Source: Planctomycetaceae bacterium (GTDB lineage: Bacteria > Planctomycetota > Planctomycetia > Planctomycetales > Planctomycetaceae). From it: a stretch of 39,955 nucleotides of DNA. The translations under genes and the position numbers were made by a program. Each line of letters opens with the position of its first letter. Positions within the stretch are counted from its first letter, which is position 1. The stretch covers positions 1-39,955 of the forward strand of contig JABURQ010000121.1 in the NCBI GenBank assembly GCA_014762625.1, given 5' to 3'. Shown here one piece after another: positions 17,478 to 26,526 of the stretch. Below the pieces are notes generated by a model, which did no database searches, was not told the DNA's origin, and worked only from the letters and a program-made list of their open reading frames with translations.

Positions 17478-20165
17478 ATGGCTGATGAAACCCTCTATCT
17501 CATCGACGTTTACAATCTCATCTTCCAGGTGTTTCACGCCATTCCCCCGATGACCGGACCGAAAGGACAACCGACGAACGCTGTCTTTGGATTTACCCGC
17601 GATTTGATGAAGCTCCTCGACAAGCACCCCAGTCATCTGGTGTGTGCGATGGATATCTCCGGTCCCGGCGTCCGCAACGATATTTACGAGGAATACAAAG
17701 CGAACCGTTCCGAGATGCCGGAAGACCTGCGGCCGCAGATCCCGCTCATCGAAGAAGTGATCGAGGGACTGAACATTCCCGCCGTCTCCTGTTCGGGATG
17801 GGAGGCGGACGATGTTATCGCGACGCTCGCTCGCCGCGCCGTCGAAGCGGGGATGAATGTCTGTATTGTCACCAGCGACAAAGACAACCGACAACTGATC
17901 GGCCCCAAAGTCCGGATGTATAACGCGCGGAAAGATACCTATCTCGACGAGGAAGGGTTAATGAAGGACTGGGGCATCCGCCCCGATCAGGTGATCGACT
18001 ATCAGGCTCTCACCGGCGACTCCGTCGATAATATACCCGGCGTGCCGCTCGTCGGTCCCAAGAAAGCCAAAGCACTCATCGACGAATTCGGCAAGCTCGA
18101 CGAGATTCTCGCCAACGCCGACCAGGTCTCCGGCAAGAAGCTGAAAGAAAATCTCGTCAACTTCGCCGACCAGGCGCGCATCAGCCGCGAGCTGGTGACG
18201 CTCAATCAAGATCTTCCGCTGGACTTCGATCTGGAAACCGCGCGGGTCCACGAACCGAATCGCGAGAAGCTGTTGACGCTGTTCCAGGATTTGGGTTTCC
18301 GACGACTGACCGAACAGATGCAGTCCGAACTGGCGGGTGAGAAACCCCAGGAAAAAATCGAGCGGACGTGGGAGCAAATTGATACCGCCACCAAATTCCA
18401 GAAATTCCTCAAGGAACTCCGGAAACAGAAGAAGTTCTGCGTCGATCTCGAAACCACCAGTCTCGATGCCCGCTCCGCCGAGATTGTCGGCTGGGCGCTC
18501 AGTTGGAAAATCGGGCAAGGGTATTATCTCCCGGTGCAGGGACCGACCGGACAGAAGACACTAGATCCGCAGGAAGTCGCCGACGCGCTCGCTCCGCTTC
18601 TCGCCGACCCCGACATTACGATCGTCAACCAGAACATCAAATACGACATGATCGTGATGAAACGAATCGGTCTCGACGTTCACGGTCTCGGGGTTGATCC
18701 GATGGTGGGGGATTACCTGCTCGATGCGGGGGCCCGCAGCCATTCGCTGAATACGCTCGCCGAAAAGTATCTCGATCATCGCATGATCCCGATCAGCGAT
18801 CTGATCGGGAAAGGCAAAAAACAGAAGCAGATGTTCGAAGTCGATGTTAAAAAAGCGGCCGAGTACGCCGCCGAAGACGCCGATATCTCGTTCGAACTCG
18901 CCGGCATTATCGAACAGAAACTCAAGGACGAAGACCTCTACGATCTCTATTGGGATCTGGAACGACCGTTGATTCATGTCCTCGCCGATATGGAGTTCCT
19001 CGGCATTCGCGTCGATCCCGACGAACTCAAACAGCAGAGCGAGGAACTCGGCGGGCGGCTCGAAGTCTTGATGCACGAGATTTACGAACTGGCCGAGGAA
19101 GAGTTCAACATCGATTCCCCGAAACAGTTGCGGGTGATCCTGTTCGAGAAACTGGGCCTCCCCGTCCAAAAGCGAACCAAGACCGGACCGAGTACCGATC
19201 AGGAAGTGCTCGAAACGCTCGCCGCGATGCACGAACTTCCCGAAAAAATTATCGAGCACCGACAGCTTTCTAAACTGAAGGGGACCTATCTCGACTCACT
19301 ACCCGAGCTGATCAATCCGGAGACCGGTCGCATCCACGCTTCTTTCAATCAGGTCGTCGCGGCCACCGGACGTCTCTCGTCCAGCGATCCCAACCTGCAG
19401 AATATTCCGATCCGCCGCGAGGAAGGACGCCGCATCCGGAAAGCGTTCCTCCCCGGCGAAGACGACTGGCAACTTCTCTGTGCCGATTATTCGCAAATCG
19501 AACTCCGGATGCTGGCCCATTTCAGTGGCGACCCGGAATTGGTCAAGGCGTATCAGGAAGGGCTCGACATTCACACCGCCGTGGCGGCGGAGGTGTTCAA
19601 CGTCGAACCGGAGGAGGTCAATAAAGACGAGCGACGGATCGCGAAGGCGGTCAACTTCGGCGTGATCTACGGACAGTCCCCCTTCGGTCTCGCCAAAGCG
19701 CTCGGCATCCCGCAACAGGACGCCGCCGAATTCATCGACAACTATTTCGCCCAGTTCTCTCGCGTGGAAGAGTTCCTGCTGGAACTGCTCAAAGACTGCG
19801 AACGCAAAGGGTACGCGGAAACGATTCTCGGACGCCGACGCGAAATTCAGGGAATTCGCCAACTCGAAGGACGACAACGCAACATGCCGGAACGAACGGC
19901 GATCAACACCGTCATCCAAGGCTCTGCCGCTGATTTAATCAAGCAGGCGATGCTGAATGTCTCTGCGAAACTGAAAGAGTCGCCCGAACTGGGCAGCATG
20001 TTATTGCAGATTCACGATGAACTGGTCTTCGAGTGCCCCGGCGATCAGGTTGAAACACTGGCGGCTCTCGTCAAAGAGGAGATGGAGTCGGCGATGGAAC
20101 TGGATGTGCCGTTGGTGGTCGATCTCGCCGCCGGCCCGAACTGGTACGATCTGGAGACAGTTTGA
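17478..20165 (+). CDS. polA: DNA polymerase I
   Basis: The 895-residue enzyme for repair and Okazaki-fragment processing has all three domains. The N-terminal 5'-3' nuclease (about 1-290) opens with LYLIDVYNLIFQVFHAI and contains SGWEADDVIATLA and TSDKDNRQLI. The 3'-5' proofreading domain (about 310-490) looks active: DLETTSLD, NQNIKYDM and YAAEDADIS keep the acidic residues and tyrosine. The polymerase domain has motif A DYSQIELRMLAHFSGD from Asp670, motif B RRIAKAVNFGVIYG, and motif C HDE near 846-848. The length is close to the usual 900. The ribosome site before ATG 17478 is poor. It is probably monocistronic. Confidence 0.98.
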   Translation: MADETLYLIDVYNLIFQVFHAIPPMTGPKGQPTNAVFGFTRDLMKLLDKHPSHLVCAMDISGPGVRNDIYEEYKANRSEMPEDLRPQIPLIEEVIEGLNIPAVSCSGWEADDVIATLARRAVEAGMNVCIVTSDKDNRQLIGPKVRMYNARKDTYLDEEGLMKDWGIRPDQVIDYQALTGDSVDNIPGVPLVGPKKAKALIDEFGKLDEILANADQVSGKKLKENLVNFADQARISRELVTLNQDLPLDFDLETARVHEPNREKLLTLFQDLGFRRLTEQMQSELAGEKPQEKIERTWEQIDTATKFQKFLKELRKQKKFCVDLETTSLDARSAEIVGWALSWKIGQGYYLPVQGPTGQKTLDPQEVADALAPLLADPDITIVNQNIKYDMIVMKRIGLDVHGLGVDPMVGDYLLDAGARSHSLNTLAEKYLDHRMIPISDLIGKGKKQKQMFEVDVKKAAEYAAEDADISFELAGIIEQKLKDEDLYDLYWDLERPLIHVLADMEFLGIRVDPDELKQQSEELGGRLEVLMHEIYELAEEEFNIDSPKQLRVILFEKLGLPVQKRTKTGPSTDQEVLETLAAMHELPEKIIEHRQLSKLKGTYLDSLPELINPETGRIHASFNQVVAATGRLSSSDPNLQNIPIRREEGRRIRKAFLPGEDDWQLLCADYSQIELRMLAHFSGDPELVKAYQEGLDIHTAVAAEVFNVEPEEVNKDERRIAKAVNFGVIYGQSPFGLAKALGIPQQDAAEFIDNYFAQFSRVEEFLLELLKDCERKGYAETILGRRREIQGIRQLEGRQRNMPERTAINTVIQGSAADLIKQAMLNVSAKLKESPELGSMLLQIHDELVFECPGDQVETLAALVKEEMESAMELDVPLVVDLAAGPNWYDLETV

Positions 20166-20896
20166 GTGAGTGATCGTGGATCGCCAATAGCCCTGCCGCG
20201 CAAGCGGCGGGGGCCAAGTTGTTTTCGATTTTTGATTGGTGATTTTGGGAAGACAATTTATGTAGGGCTTATGTAGGACATGCTCCCGCATACGTTCCTG
20301 GTAAAAGACTCACGCGGCGACGCCGTGAAAAAAGAAAAGGAACACTCATTTCCGCTAATCATCACTGATCAGAAAGGCGGGGCCGGATTAGGGAATATCA
20401 GCGTCGATCAGTGTTTCTGTTTTTGAACCAGACTGAACACTCAAAACTGAAAACTGTTTCGATGACCGTGGATGACTCGGATTTTCCCAAAGTGTCTCGC
20501 GAAGAGACGCAGCGACGCCGAGAAACAGGAACGGGAAGTCTGGTCTCAACTCGCACCCGCAGGATGAGAAGATTCTTGTGACGAAGTCACAAGACGACTC
20601 ATCATGAACGACCAAACAAGTGAGTCACGTGCCTCAGCAGATTCCGCCCTCAGGATGTCAAACATCTTGTCGCTGTCGCGACCCAGCCGAGTCCGGCTGG
20701 GCCACCCCGCGAATTGAACGGCGAGAAAATACCCGGCATCGAGTTGAAGCTGATCGGTACGCCGTTCGTCTGAATCGGGTCGAGCTACACTGCTTCTTTT
20801 ACACGGATCTCGTCCGGGATTCAGAGTATTGAGCAGTCTTAGCCTGTCGTAATCGAATGGATTTGGTTTGGGCTGATATTTTTGACAGAAATAGTT
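20166..20896. other. Gene-free region with several hairpins
   Basis: No gene is supported in these 731 bases. A GCCGC-GCAA-GCGGC hairpin at 20195-20208 follows polA by 29 bases and could slow or end its transcript, although the T-rich stretch is displaced. Near 20460-20545 the sequence resembles the degenerate CGGATGACTCGGATT and GAGACGCAGCGACGC repeats of positions 1-858. A perfect CCCAGCC/GGCTGGG hairpin (20682-20701) looks like another palindrome family. From about 20850 rightward the composition shifts to AT-rich. Confidence 0.6.
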
Positions 20897-21376
20897 TTAT
20901 ACTCTGCACTCATAGTTTAGCCACTCTGGTCGATTTCCAGTGTCGATAAATTCCTGGCATGCATCCAATACTCGGCTTTTTTGTAAGCATTGCTCTGGAG
21001 AAGCTGGAGAATATTCGTCGATGCCAAGTCGTATTCTAATATCTTCTGAGGCATCACTGATGTAGTTCAATTGATCAAAAGCACGATGTTCATTTGCTTC
21101 AGCATCATAGAACATTAAAACTGCGAAGTCCTCAATCCAACGAATTGTGAAACAATATAATACGCTCCAGTGGTATTCACCAGGGATAAATATTCGACTC
21201 CACCATCGCCTTCGCGTCTTTCCGAAATATTTGAAAACAGCAAGTTCACCATCTTGCTGATGCATAATCTGTTCAACATACTCCTTCAGCTGATCTGAAT
21301 TATCAAAGAATATTGGGTCTGTATCTTCAGTTTCAGTAGCCCATTTGAAGCTATCGTTGGTGATATCTGAATTCAT
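20897..21376 (-). CDS. Probable immunity protein (Imm1-like)
   Basis: The 159-residue acidic protein has no signal peptide. It has alternating strand and helix segments, including GELAVFKYFGKTRRRWWSR, YHWSVLYCFTIRW and DFAVLMFYDAEANEH. It ends with VLDACQEFIDTGNRPEWLNYE, a pattern seen at the end of Imm1-type immunity proteins. It follows the RHS toxin tail by 57 bases on the same strand, the normal toxin-then-immunity order. Its AT-rich codon use differs from the housekeeping genes and suggests transfer. The Imm1 assignment is tentative; the immunity role rests mostly on position. Confidence 0.55.
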   Translation of the reverse strand: MNSDITNDSFKWATETEDTDPIFFDNSDQLKEYVEQIMHQQDGELAVFKYFGKTRRRWWSRIFIPGEYHWSVLYCFTIRWIEDFAVLMFYDAEANEHRAFDQLNYISDASEDIRIRLGIDEYSPASPEQCLQKSRVLDACQEFIDTGNRPEWLNYECRV

Positions 21377-21433
21377 TTATCTATGCTCTGTTGTATAGAG
21401 TTAGGTCTTGGAGCTGTACCCTACTTTCAGAGT

Positions 21434-22150
21434 TCAAGGAGAACTTTCGTCACTATCCTGAATAAGACCTCCAAAAAAAACTGTGATTGGATTTATTATT
21501 CCGCTGAATTGAGTGAGGTAGCCACCACGAAATAACCATTCATAAGGACGACCCCACTTAGCGTACTTGTTCATAATTGTGGAGTTCAAATAACGGCTTG
21601 TAGGGAGATAGTTGAAACCGGCATTGATCAAAGGTCTTAAACTGGGCAAATATTTTTCTAATCTTTGAGGAAATAATGCATGGTGTAAATGCGGCCCGTT
21701 AATTCGAGATTTACCATACCATTTTGTCCAGTTAGGAGAAATTGTGGACTTGAAGTTGCGAGTATCCCAAAAGTATCGTCTTATCCCATTTCTCAGACCA
21801 CCTTGAGATGAAGCCATAATATTGGCTGCACCATTGCCAAATAGCATCAGTAAGCTGTGAATTTCACCAGTCATTTGTCCCCAAAAATATGCATTTGATT
21901 CGTAGTCTACATTATCGTAACCCAAGATTTTGCGAGTATAACTGGTTAATCCGAAGGAAAGCGAGTCTCCCCATCCAGCGAAAAAGTCATTGGATTGCTC
22001 GAAGGTATCTCCACTTGTACCTCCAAACCAGGCAATATAGCTTTCCCATTCCTCGTCGCTTATGTCAGCAAGTACTCCGCCGCCAATCATTGAAATAGCA
22101 ATATTTGAAACCGGGCTGCCTACTCCCATGATGGTCCCGATTTCCTCCAG
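21434..22150 (-). pseudogene. C-terminal tail of an RHS-type polymorphic toxin, 5' end lost
   Basis: The frame is open from the stop at 21434 back into a palindromic element at about 22151-22184, where its first ATG lies inside a hairpin. The earliest native-looking residues are ALEEIGTIMGVGSPVSNIAI. FFAGWGDSLSFGLTSYTRKILG and DYESNAYFWGQMTGEI follow, typical of the spacer between an RHS core and its toxin. The last 90 residues (GPHLHHALFPQRLEKYLP, NYLPTSRYLNS, WGRPYEWLFRG) are probably the toxic domain, with a His-His pair reminiscent of nuclease tips. The RHS core and delivery region are missing, so it is an orphan tail. An immunity-like gene follows. AT-rich composition supports transfer. 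Confidence 0.6.
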
Positions 22151-22160
22151 AGCCGGGTGA

Positions 22161-22184
22161 CATGCTCTCGCTTGCGTGAGCATG
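22161..22184. repeat. Palindrome family 2, left copy
   Basis: CATGCTC, ten bases, then GAGCATG form a 7-bp stem with loop TCGCTTGCGT. Its inverted counterpart with loop ACGCAAGCGA lies at 23268-23291, so the pair brackets the transposase remnant. CCGGGTGA precedes it and marks the left edge of foreign DNA cutting the toxin gene. Confidence 0.75.
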
Positions 22185-22203
22185 CCTGTTGTCGCCTCTT
22201 ATG

Positions 22204-22230
22204 CCGGGTGCCACTGGCATTTTGCCAGTG
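22204..22230. repeat. REP-like palindrome, left copy
   Basis: CCGGGTGC leads into the hairpin CACTGGC-ATTTT-GCCAGTG. The reverse complement of the same arrangement is at 22945-22971. The two copies face each other across the Y1 transposase remnant. Confidence 0.85.
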
Positions 22231-22316
22231 CCGTGCAGAAAGGTCCGAAGAAATGCTTGCTCTCGTGGGGATGACAATCGACAATTGGTGTCAAAATCCT
22301 CCCAAAGCAATGTCTC

Positions 22317-22934
22317 ATGAGACCTCCTCATCAAAAACAAGTCAAGCACTTTCATGACCCAGGTGACCTGCACGAACTCACCTTCTCGACCTATCGTCGG
22401 CAGCCATTTCTGACGAATGATCTATGGCAATCCTGGCTGGCCGAACACATCGATCAAGCTTGTGAGTCTCAACGAAGCCGACTGATTGCCTTTGTCTTCA
22501 TGCCGGAACATGTCCATCTTCTGATTCTTCCGGAGCAACCCGATCCCAAAACGATTTCCCGATTTTTAGCTGGCGTCAAACGTCCGGTTTCCGTCAAAGT
22601 CAAACAGGCATGACAGGAGTCGGAGAGTCCTTTGCTGCAAAAACTCACCCTCCAGGAGAGACCAGGCAAAACCGTGTTTCGTTTTTGGCAGGAGGGTGCT
22701 GGCTACGATCGAAACCTGAACCGGGAGCAGACAGTGATGTCAGTCATCGATTATATTCACGAGAATCCTGTCCGTCGTAAGTTGGTGGAACGAACGTCTG
22801 ACTGGAAGTGGTCGAGTGCCAAATGGCATCAAACGAACGGCCAGATTGTTGATTCTGATCATCCAGAAATCCAACATCTCCCGTCTGAATATTTTGTCCG
22901 TGATAGTCAGAATCGAATCAGATCGGACGGCTGA
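22317..22934 (+). pseudogene. REP-associated tyrosine transposase (RAYT, Y1/HUH), nonsense-interrupted
   Basis: The reading frame spans 205 codons with one internal TGA at 22611-22613. The first half has the HUH metal motif HVH in FMPEHVHLLILPE; the second half has FWQEGAGYDRN and YIHENPVRRKLVERTSDWKWSSA, the catalytic-tyrosine helix and closing motif of RAYT proteins. The TGA lies where relatives tend to have a tryptophan, consistent with TGG to TGA. RAYTs are single-copy domesticated relatives of IS200/IS605 transposases thought to spread REP palindromes. Here inverted REP-like palindromes flank the gene at 22204-22230 and 22945-22971, the normal arrangement. The break suggests the enzyme is dead in this copy. 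Confidence 0.85.
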
Positions 22935-22944
22935 AGAGCACTCA

Positions 22945-22971
22945 CACTGGCGAGACGCCAGTGGCACCCGG
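22945..22971. repeat. REP-like palindrome, right copy
   Basis: The hairpin CACTGGC-GAGAC-GCCAGTG is followed by GCACCCGG, the exact inverse of the left copy's CCGGGTGC lead. It begins 11 bases after the transposase stop codon and is followed directly by dispersed repeat copy D. Confidence 0.85.
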
Positions 22972-23131
22972 CGCAGAGGCGCGGCGGCGCAGAGAGAATA
23001 GGATCAAAATTCGACGCCCGCCGTAAGCCGACGTGAAGGAAACGCTTCTTCTCGCGCCCTCGGCCTTACTCCGAGCTCATCGCTCGGCGGCCTGCAGTTA
23101 CGCAAGTCGGCATGAGCGACGTTGAGTGTTT
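22972..23131 (+). repeat. Dispersed structured repeat, copy D
   Basis: It begins with GCGCAGAGGCGCGGCGGCGC, continues through AAAATTCGACGC, and ends at GACGTTGAGTGTTT, so both ends match copy A. The inner CCGAGC-TCATC-GCTCGG hairpin is intact. It joins directly to the right REP-like palindrome of the transposase remnant. The remaining gene-free bases to 23422 hold the family 2 palindrome (23268-23291) and nothing else recognised. Confidence 0.75.
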
Positions 23132-23262
23132 CTTACGGGACTTTCGCTCGCCGTCTGCCTGGAAGAGTGGTGACGACGAACCCATTTCTATTCAACGTCG
23201 TTCAGTACCTGTGTTGACCAACATGGATGATCGCGTCGCTTCGAGTTTGTTTGATTGAAGAG

Positions 23263-23296
<34 letters not shown>

Positions 23297-23422
23297 AAAA
23301 TTGTTGAATCGGCAGCCGTGTCGCCCGGGCTGCCGTTTCCGTGACAGGTTCTTGAGTAGGAACGCCTTCAGTCTTACACTGAAATTACGACTGACACGAG
23401 ATCTTTTCTGAAGGAAGAACCG

Positions 23423-24886
23423 ATGGCTCAAGCGGCTCGACTGTGGATGATTATCCTTTTTCTACTCCCGTTTGCCTCCTCGGTGACGGAGCTACCGGCG
23501 GCGGAGAAGCCGAACTTTCTGTTTCTCTTCGCCGACGATCAACGGGACGACAGCATCGCCGCCTACGACAACCCGCATATCAAAACCCCCTCGATCGATT
23601 CGATCGTCGAACGGGGATTCAGTTTCAAGCGGGCATATTGCATGGGTTCGATGCATGGAGCGGTCTGTCAGCCGTCGCGGGCGATGTTGATGTCGGGACG
23701 CACTCTGTATCACGTGGACCTGCAGCTCAAAAAGGAACCGTTGATGCCCGAGACTCTGGGGAAGGGGGGCTACGCCACCTTCGGAACCGGGAAATGGCAT
23801 AACGGGCAGGAGTCTTTCAAGCGGGCGTTCGATTACGGCGAGAACGTCTTCTTCGGCGGCATGTCGAATCATACGCAAGTCCCTCTCAAAGATGTGGCCC
23901 GTGACGGCACCGTCACCGACAAAGGAACGGAGAACGGTTTTTCGAGTGAGTTGTTTGCCGACGCGGCGATCAACTTTCTGAACTCGGCTCCCGAGGATAA
24001 ACCCTTTTTCGCCTACGTTTCTTTCACCTCTCCCCACGATCCGCGACAACCGCCGAAAGATTACGCGGAGATGTATTACCAGAACCTGCCTCCGCTCCCC
24101 GGAAACTTTATGCCCCAGCACCCGTTCTTTAACGGCTGGATGACGGGGCGGGATGAGTCGCTCGCCGGGTGGCCCAGAACGCCCGACGTCGTCCAACAGC
24201 AACTCGCCGAATACTACGGCATGATCACACATATGGACGTCCAGATCGGTCGTATCCTCGCCGCACTGGAAGAAACCGGACGCGCCGACAACACCTACAT
24301 CATCTACACCGCCGACCATGGGTTGGCGGTCGGAAGTCACGGTCTGCTGGGGAAACAGTCGGTCTACGAACACAGCATGGGGACGCCGCTGATCATCGCG
24401 GGACCGGGAATCGAAAAGGATTCGAGCGACGCGCTCGTTTATCTGCTCGATCTGTTTCCGACGGTCACGGATCTGGCGGGCGTGGAAACTCCTGAGAGCG
24501 TGGAGGGGAAGAGTCTGGTGCCGATTATTGAAAGTGAGCAGGAGTCTGTCCGCGAGACACTTTATACCACCTACGAGACTTACATGCGGGGACTGACCGA
24601 CGGTCGCTGGAAACTGATTCGCTATCCGCACATTAACTACACGCAGTTATTCGATTTGCAGAACGATCCGCTCGAACTGCACAACCTCGCGGGAAACTTC
24701 GATCAGATCGACCGCGTGAATCGGATGATGGCGGAATTGAAAGAGTGGCAAAAGAAGACGGACGACAAGACGCCGCTCACGTCCGAAAACCCCGTTTCCG
24801 CCGAAATCGACCTGACCGGTCGCAAAAGAAATCCGGACAGGCACCAGCCAAAATGGATTATCGAAAAATACTTCGGCAACGATTGA
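23423..24886 (+). CDS. Exported type I sulfatase
   Basis: The 487-residue protein has a signal peptide (LWMIILFLLPFASSVTELPAA) and the arylsulfatase fold. Metal-binding Asp38-Asp39 (FADDQRDDS) is followed by the formylglycine motif CQPSR with Cys82, then SGRTLYH, GTGKWHNGQ, and YTADHGLAVGSHGLLGK with the second metal-binding pair. The C-terminal part has DGRWKLIRYP and LFDLQNDPLELHNLA. It would release sulfate from a sulfated polysaccharide or small ester in the periplasm after Cys82 conversion to formylglycine by a sulfatase-modifying enzyme encoded elsewhere. The substrate is not evident. GAAGGAAGAACCG precedes the ATG. It is probably a lone gene. Confidence 0.93.
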   Translation: MAQAARLWMIILFLLPFASSVTELPAAEKPNFLFLFADDQRDDSIAAYDNPHIKTPSIDSIVERGFSFKRAYCMGSMHGAVCQPSRAMLMSGRTLYHVDLQLKKEPLMPETLGKGGYATFGTGKWHNGQESFKRAFDYGENVFFGGMSNHTQVPLKDVARDGTVTDKGTENGFSSELFADAAINFLNSAPEDKPFFAYVSFTSPHDPRQPPKDYAEMYYQNLPPLPGNFMPQHPFFNGWMTGRDESLAGWPRTPDVVQQQLAEYYGMITHMDVQIGRILAALEETGRADNTYIIYTADHGLAVGSHGLLGKQSVYEHSMGTPLIIAGPGIEKDSSDALVYLLDLFPTVTDLAGVETPESVEGKSLVPIIESEQESVRETLYTTYETYMRGLTDGRWKLIRYPHINYTQLFDLQNDPLELHNLAGNFDQIDRVNRMMAELKEWQKKTDDKTPLTSENPVSAEIDLTGRKRNPDRHQPKWIIEKYFGND

Positions 24887-24913
24887 GAATGCCGGGAGGC
24901 TTTGGTTCGCTCC

Positions 24914-24986
24914 GTCACTCTCTGAGCAATTATGTTAGCATGAAAGAGTACGGTCCCAATTGTCGTTGGTAATCTGAGAGAGTGAC
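24914..24986. promoter_or_regulatory. Inverted repeat in the leader of the 2TM gene
   Basis: GTCACTCTCT at 24914-24923 and AGAGAGTGAC at 24977-24986 are perfect 10-bp inverted arms separated by 53 bases. The right arm ends six bases before ATG 24993 and covers the purine-rich ribosome site, so a formed stem would mask translation initiation. Alternatively the arms are two halves of a looped operator. Confidence 0.45.
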
Positions 24987-24992
24987 ATCAAT

Positions 24993-25274
24993 ATGAACGA
25001 ATCATCAAACGAACCAGCCACACCACCGGTCAGCCCTCCTCCCGATTCGGCAGAACCGACCGGCAACATGACGGAAGCCCAACGTGGGGAAAAACGACGG
25101 GGATTTTTCATCCACCTGATCGTCTATGTGCTGGTGATCGGTGGACTGGCCTATCTCGATTTTAGTCGATCTCCGGAAGGCAAAGATCATTGGGTGCAGT
25201 GGCCTGCGATGGGTTGGGGGATCGGGATTTTCTTTCACGGGTTGGGCGTTTTTCTCGATTCCCGAAAGAAATAA
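24993..25274 (+). CDS. Small 2TM-domain membrane protein
   Basis: The 93-residue protein has a proline-rich, disordered cytoplasmic start (residues 1-28), a charged linker (TEAQRGEKRRGFF), and two membrane helices, HLIVYVLVIGGLAYLDF and MGWGIGIFFHGLGVFL. This arrangement fits the 2TM domain family, whose function is not established. It ends only nine bases from the convergent stop of murG, with no terminator visible between them, so read-through antisense to murG is possible. Confidence 0.75.
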   Translation: MNESSNEPATPPVSPPPDSAEPTGNMTEAQRGEKRRGFFIHLIVYVLVIGGLAYLDFSRSPEGKDHWVQWPAMGWGIGIFFHGLGVFLDSRKK

Positions 25275-25283
25275 ACGCAACGC

Positions 25284-26378
25284 TCAGCGTGGCTGCTGCA
25301 ATTCGATCAGCAGATCGACGATCTGTCTGGCGGCATCCGGTTTCGCCTGGGAACGCATCGCCTTCCGCATCTCGGAAAGAGGTTCCGTGAGTCGTTTTTC
25401 AATCGCATCAACGAGGGCTAACGTCTCTTCGGTTTCGGAAGTTTGAGAGACGATGCTGGCGGCTCCCGTTTCTGCAAACAGTTGCGCATTTTTCAATTGA
25501 TGGTCGCCCACCGAATTGGGATAGGGAATCAGAATTGCGGGAACTCCAGCGCAGGCCAGCTCGGCGAGGGTCGTCGCTCCCGCACGGGAGATGACCAGGT
25601 CCGCTTGTCGATACAATGTCGGCAACACTTCGAAGAACGGCTCGGCGATGGATGAGAAGCCTCGCTCACGATACTTCTCACGAATCATCTCGCAATCCAA
25701 ATCACCGGTTTGATGAATAATCTGTCGGCTGTTGAGTTCATCGCCGAGAGCCTCGACTGCGGAGAGCCACATCCGATTCACGGCCTGCGCTCCCTGTGAG
25801 CCGCCGAGAATGAGAATCGTCTGGACACCCTCCCTTCTGGTCTCTCGACCGAGGAGGGCTTGTATTTCTTTGCGGACCGGATTGCCGGTCACCTGATGTT
25901 TTTCAGGATTGCCTCCCGTGGGAAGAGATTGCTGAAACGCGTGACAAACTTTGGTCGCCCGTCTTTGGAGCCAGCGATTCGCACGTCCCATGACGGTATT
26001 CTTTTCGGGAAGGAGGGTCGGAATCTTCAGCCGTTGAGCGGCACGAACGACGGGCACGCTGGCGAATCCTCCGAGTCCGATGACGACTTCCGGTTGAGTT
26101 GTGAGAAGAATCTTTTTTGCCGCCTGGCGGGCTTTTTCATAGCTCCATAAAAAAGAGATCGGAGCACGTTTCAAATCGGCGGAGGAGCGAACGGGGAGTG
26201 ACTCGTGACGGATGCCGGCTTCCCGGAGGATTCGTTTTTCGAGACCTCGTTCGGAACCGACGAATAAGGGTGTCAAATCCGGGAAGCGCCTTTTTAATTC
26301 CTCAACCAGCGCCAGACCGGGGAAAAGATGTCCTCCCGTGCCGCCTCCCGTGAAGAGAATTCGCTTTAAGTCCGCCAC
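25284..26378 (-). CDS. murG: UDP-GlcNAc:lipid I N-acetylglucosaminyltransferase
   Basis: The 364-residue peripheral membrane enzyme makes lipid II from lipid I on the cytoplasmic face. GT28 hallmarks are RILFTGGGTGGHLFPGLAL at the N terminus with the glycine-rich loop, ILGGSQGAQAVNRM in the middle, and SRAGATTLAELACAGVPAILIPYPNSVGDHQLKNA with the UDP-GlcNAc site. The start codon is GTG at 26378, preceded by AGGAGCAGGAA. It is the last gene of the murE-murF-mraY-murG run, 148 bases after mraY, with a 12-bp hairpin in the gap. Confidence 0.97.
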   Translation of the reverse strand: MADLKRILFTGGGTGGHLFPGLALVEELKRRFPDLTPLFVGSERGLEKRILREAGIRHESLPVRSSADLKRAPISFLWSYEKARQAAKKILLTTQPEVVIGLGGFASVPVVRAAQRLKIPTLLPEKNTVMGRANRWLQRRATKVCHAFQQSLPTGGNPEKHQVTGNPVRKEIQALLGRETRREGVQTILILGGSQGAQAVNRMWLSAVEALGDELNSRQIIHQTGDLDCEMIREKYRERGFSSIAEPFFEVLPTLYRQADLVISRAGATTLAELACAGVPAILIPYPNSVGDHQLKNAQLFAETGAASIVSQTSETEETLALVDAIEKRLTEPLSEMRKAMRSQAKPDAARQIVDLLIELQQPR

Positions 26379-26465
26379 TTCCTGCTCCTGATCTCTGAGA
26401 GCCAGTCTTCAGAATAACGAAACAGAATAACGGAACGCGACGGAAGAAACAGTCTCGGGAAGGGT

Positions 26466-26504
26466 GGGAAGTCGATGCGGACAACACATCCTCATCGACT
26501 TCCC
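26466..26504 (-). promoter_or_regulatory. Stem-loop between mraY and murG
   Basis: GGGAAGTCGATG and CATCGACTTCCC are perfect 12-bp arms around a 15-base loop. No T-run follows on the minus strand, so it is not a classical terminator. It may tune expression of murG relative to mraY through RNA processing or pausing. Confidence 0.6.
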
Positions 26505-26526
26505 GAATCCCTCTCTCCCTAACGCT

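Noticed and set aside
22611-22613. TGA recoding (for example selenocysteine) in the transposase
   Set aside because: The position is not catalytic, no recoding structure is evident, and a tryptophan-to-stop change explains it.
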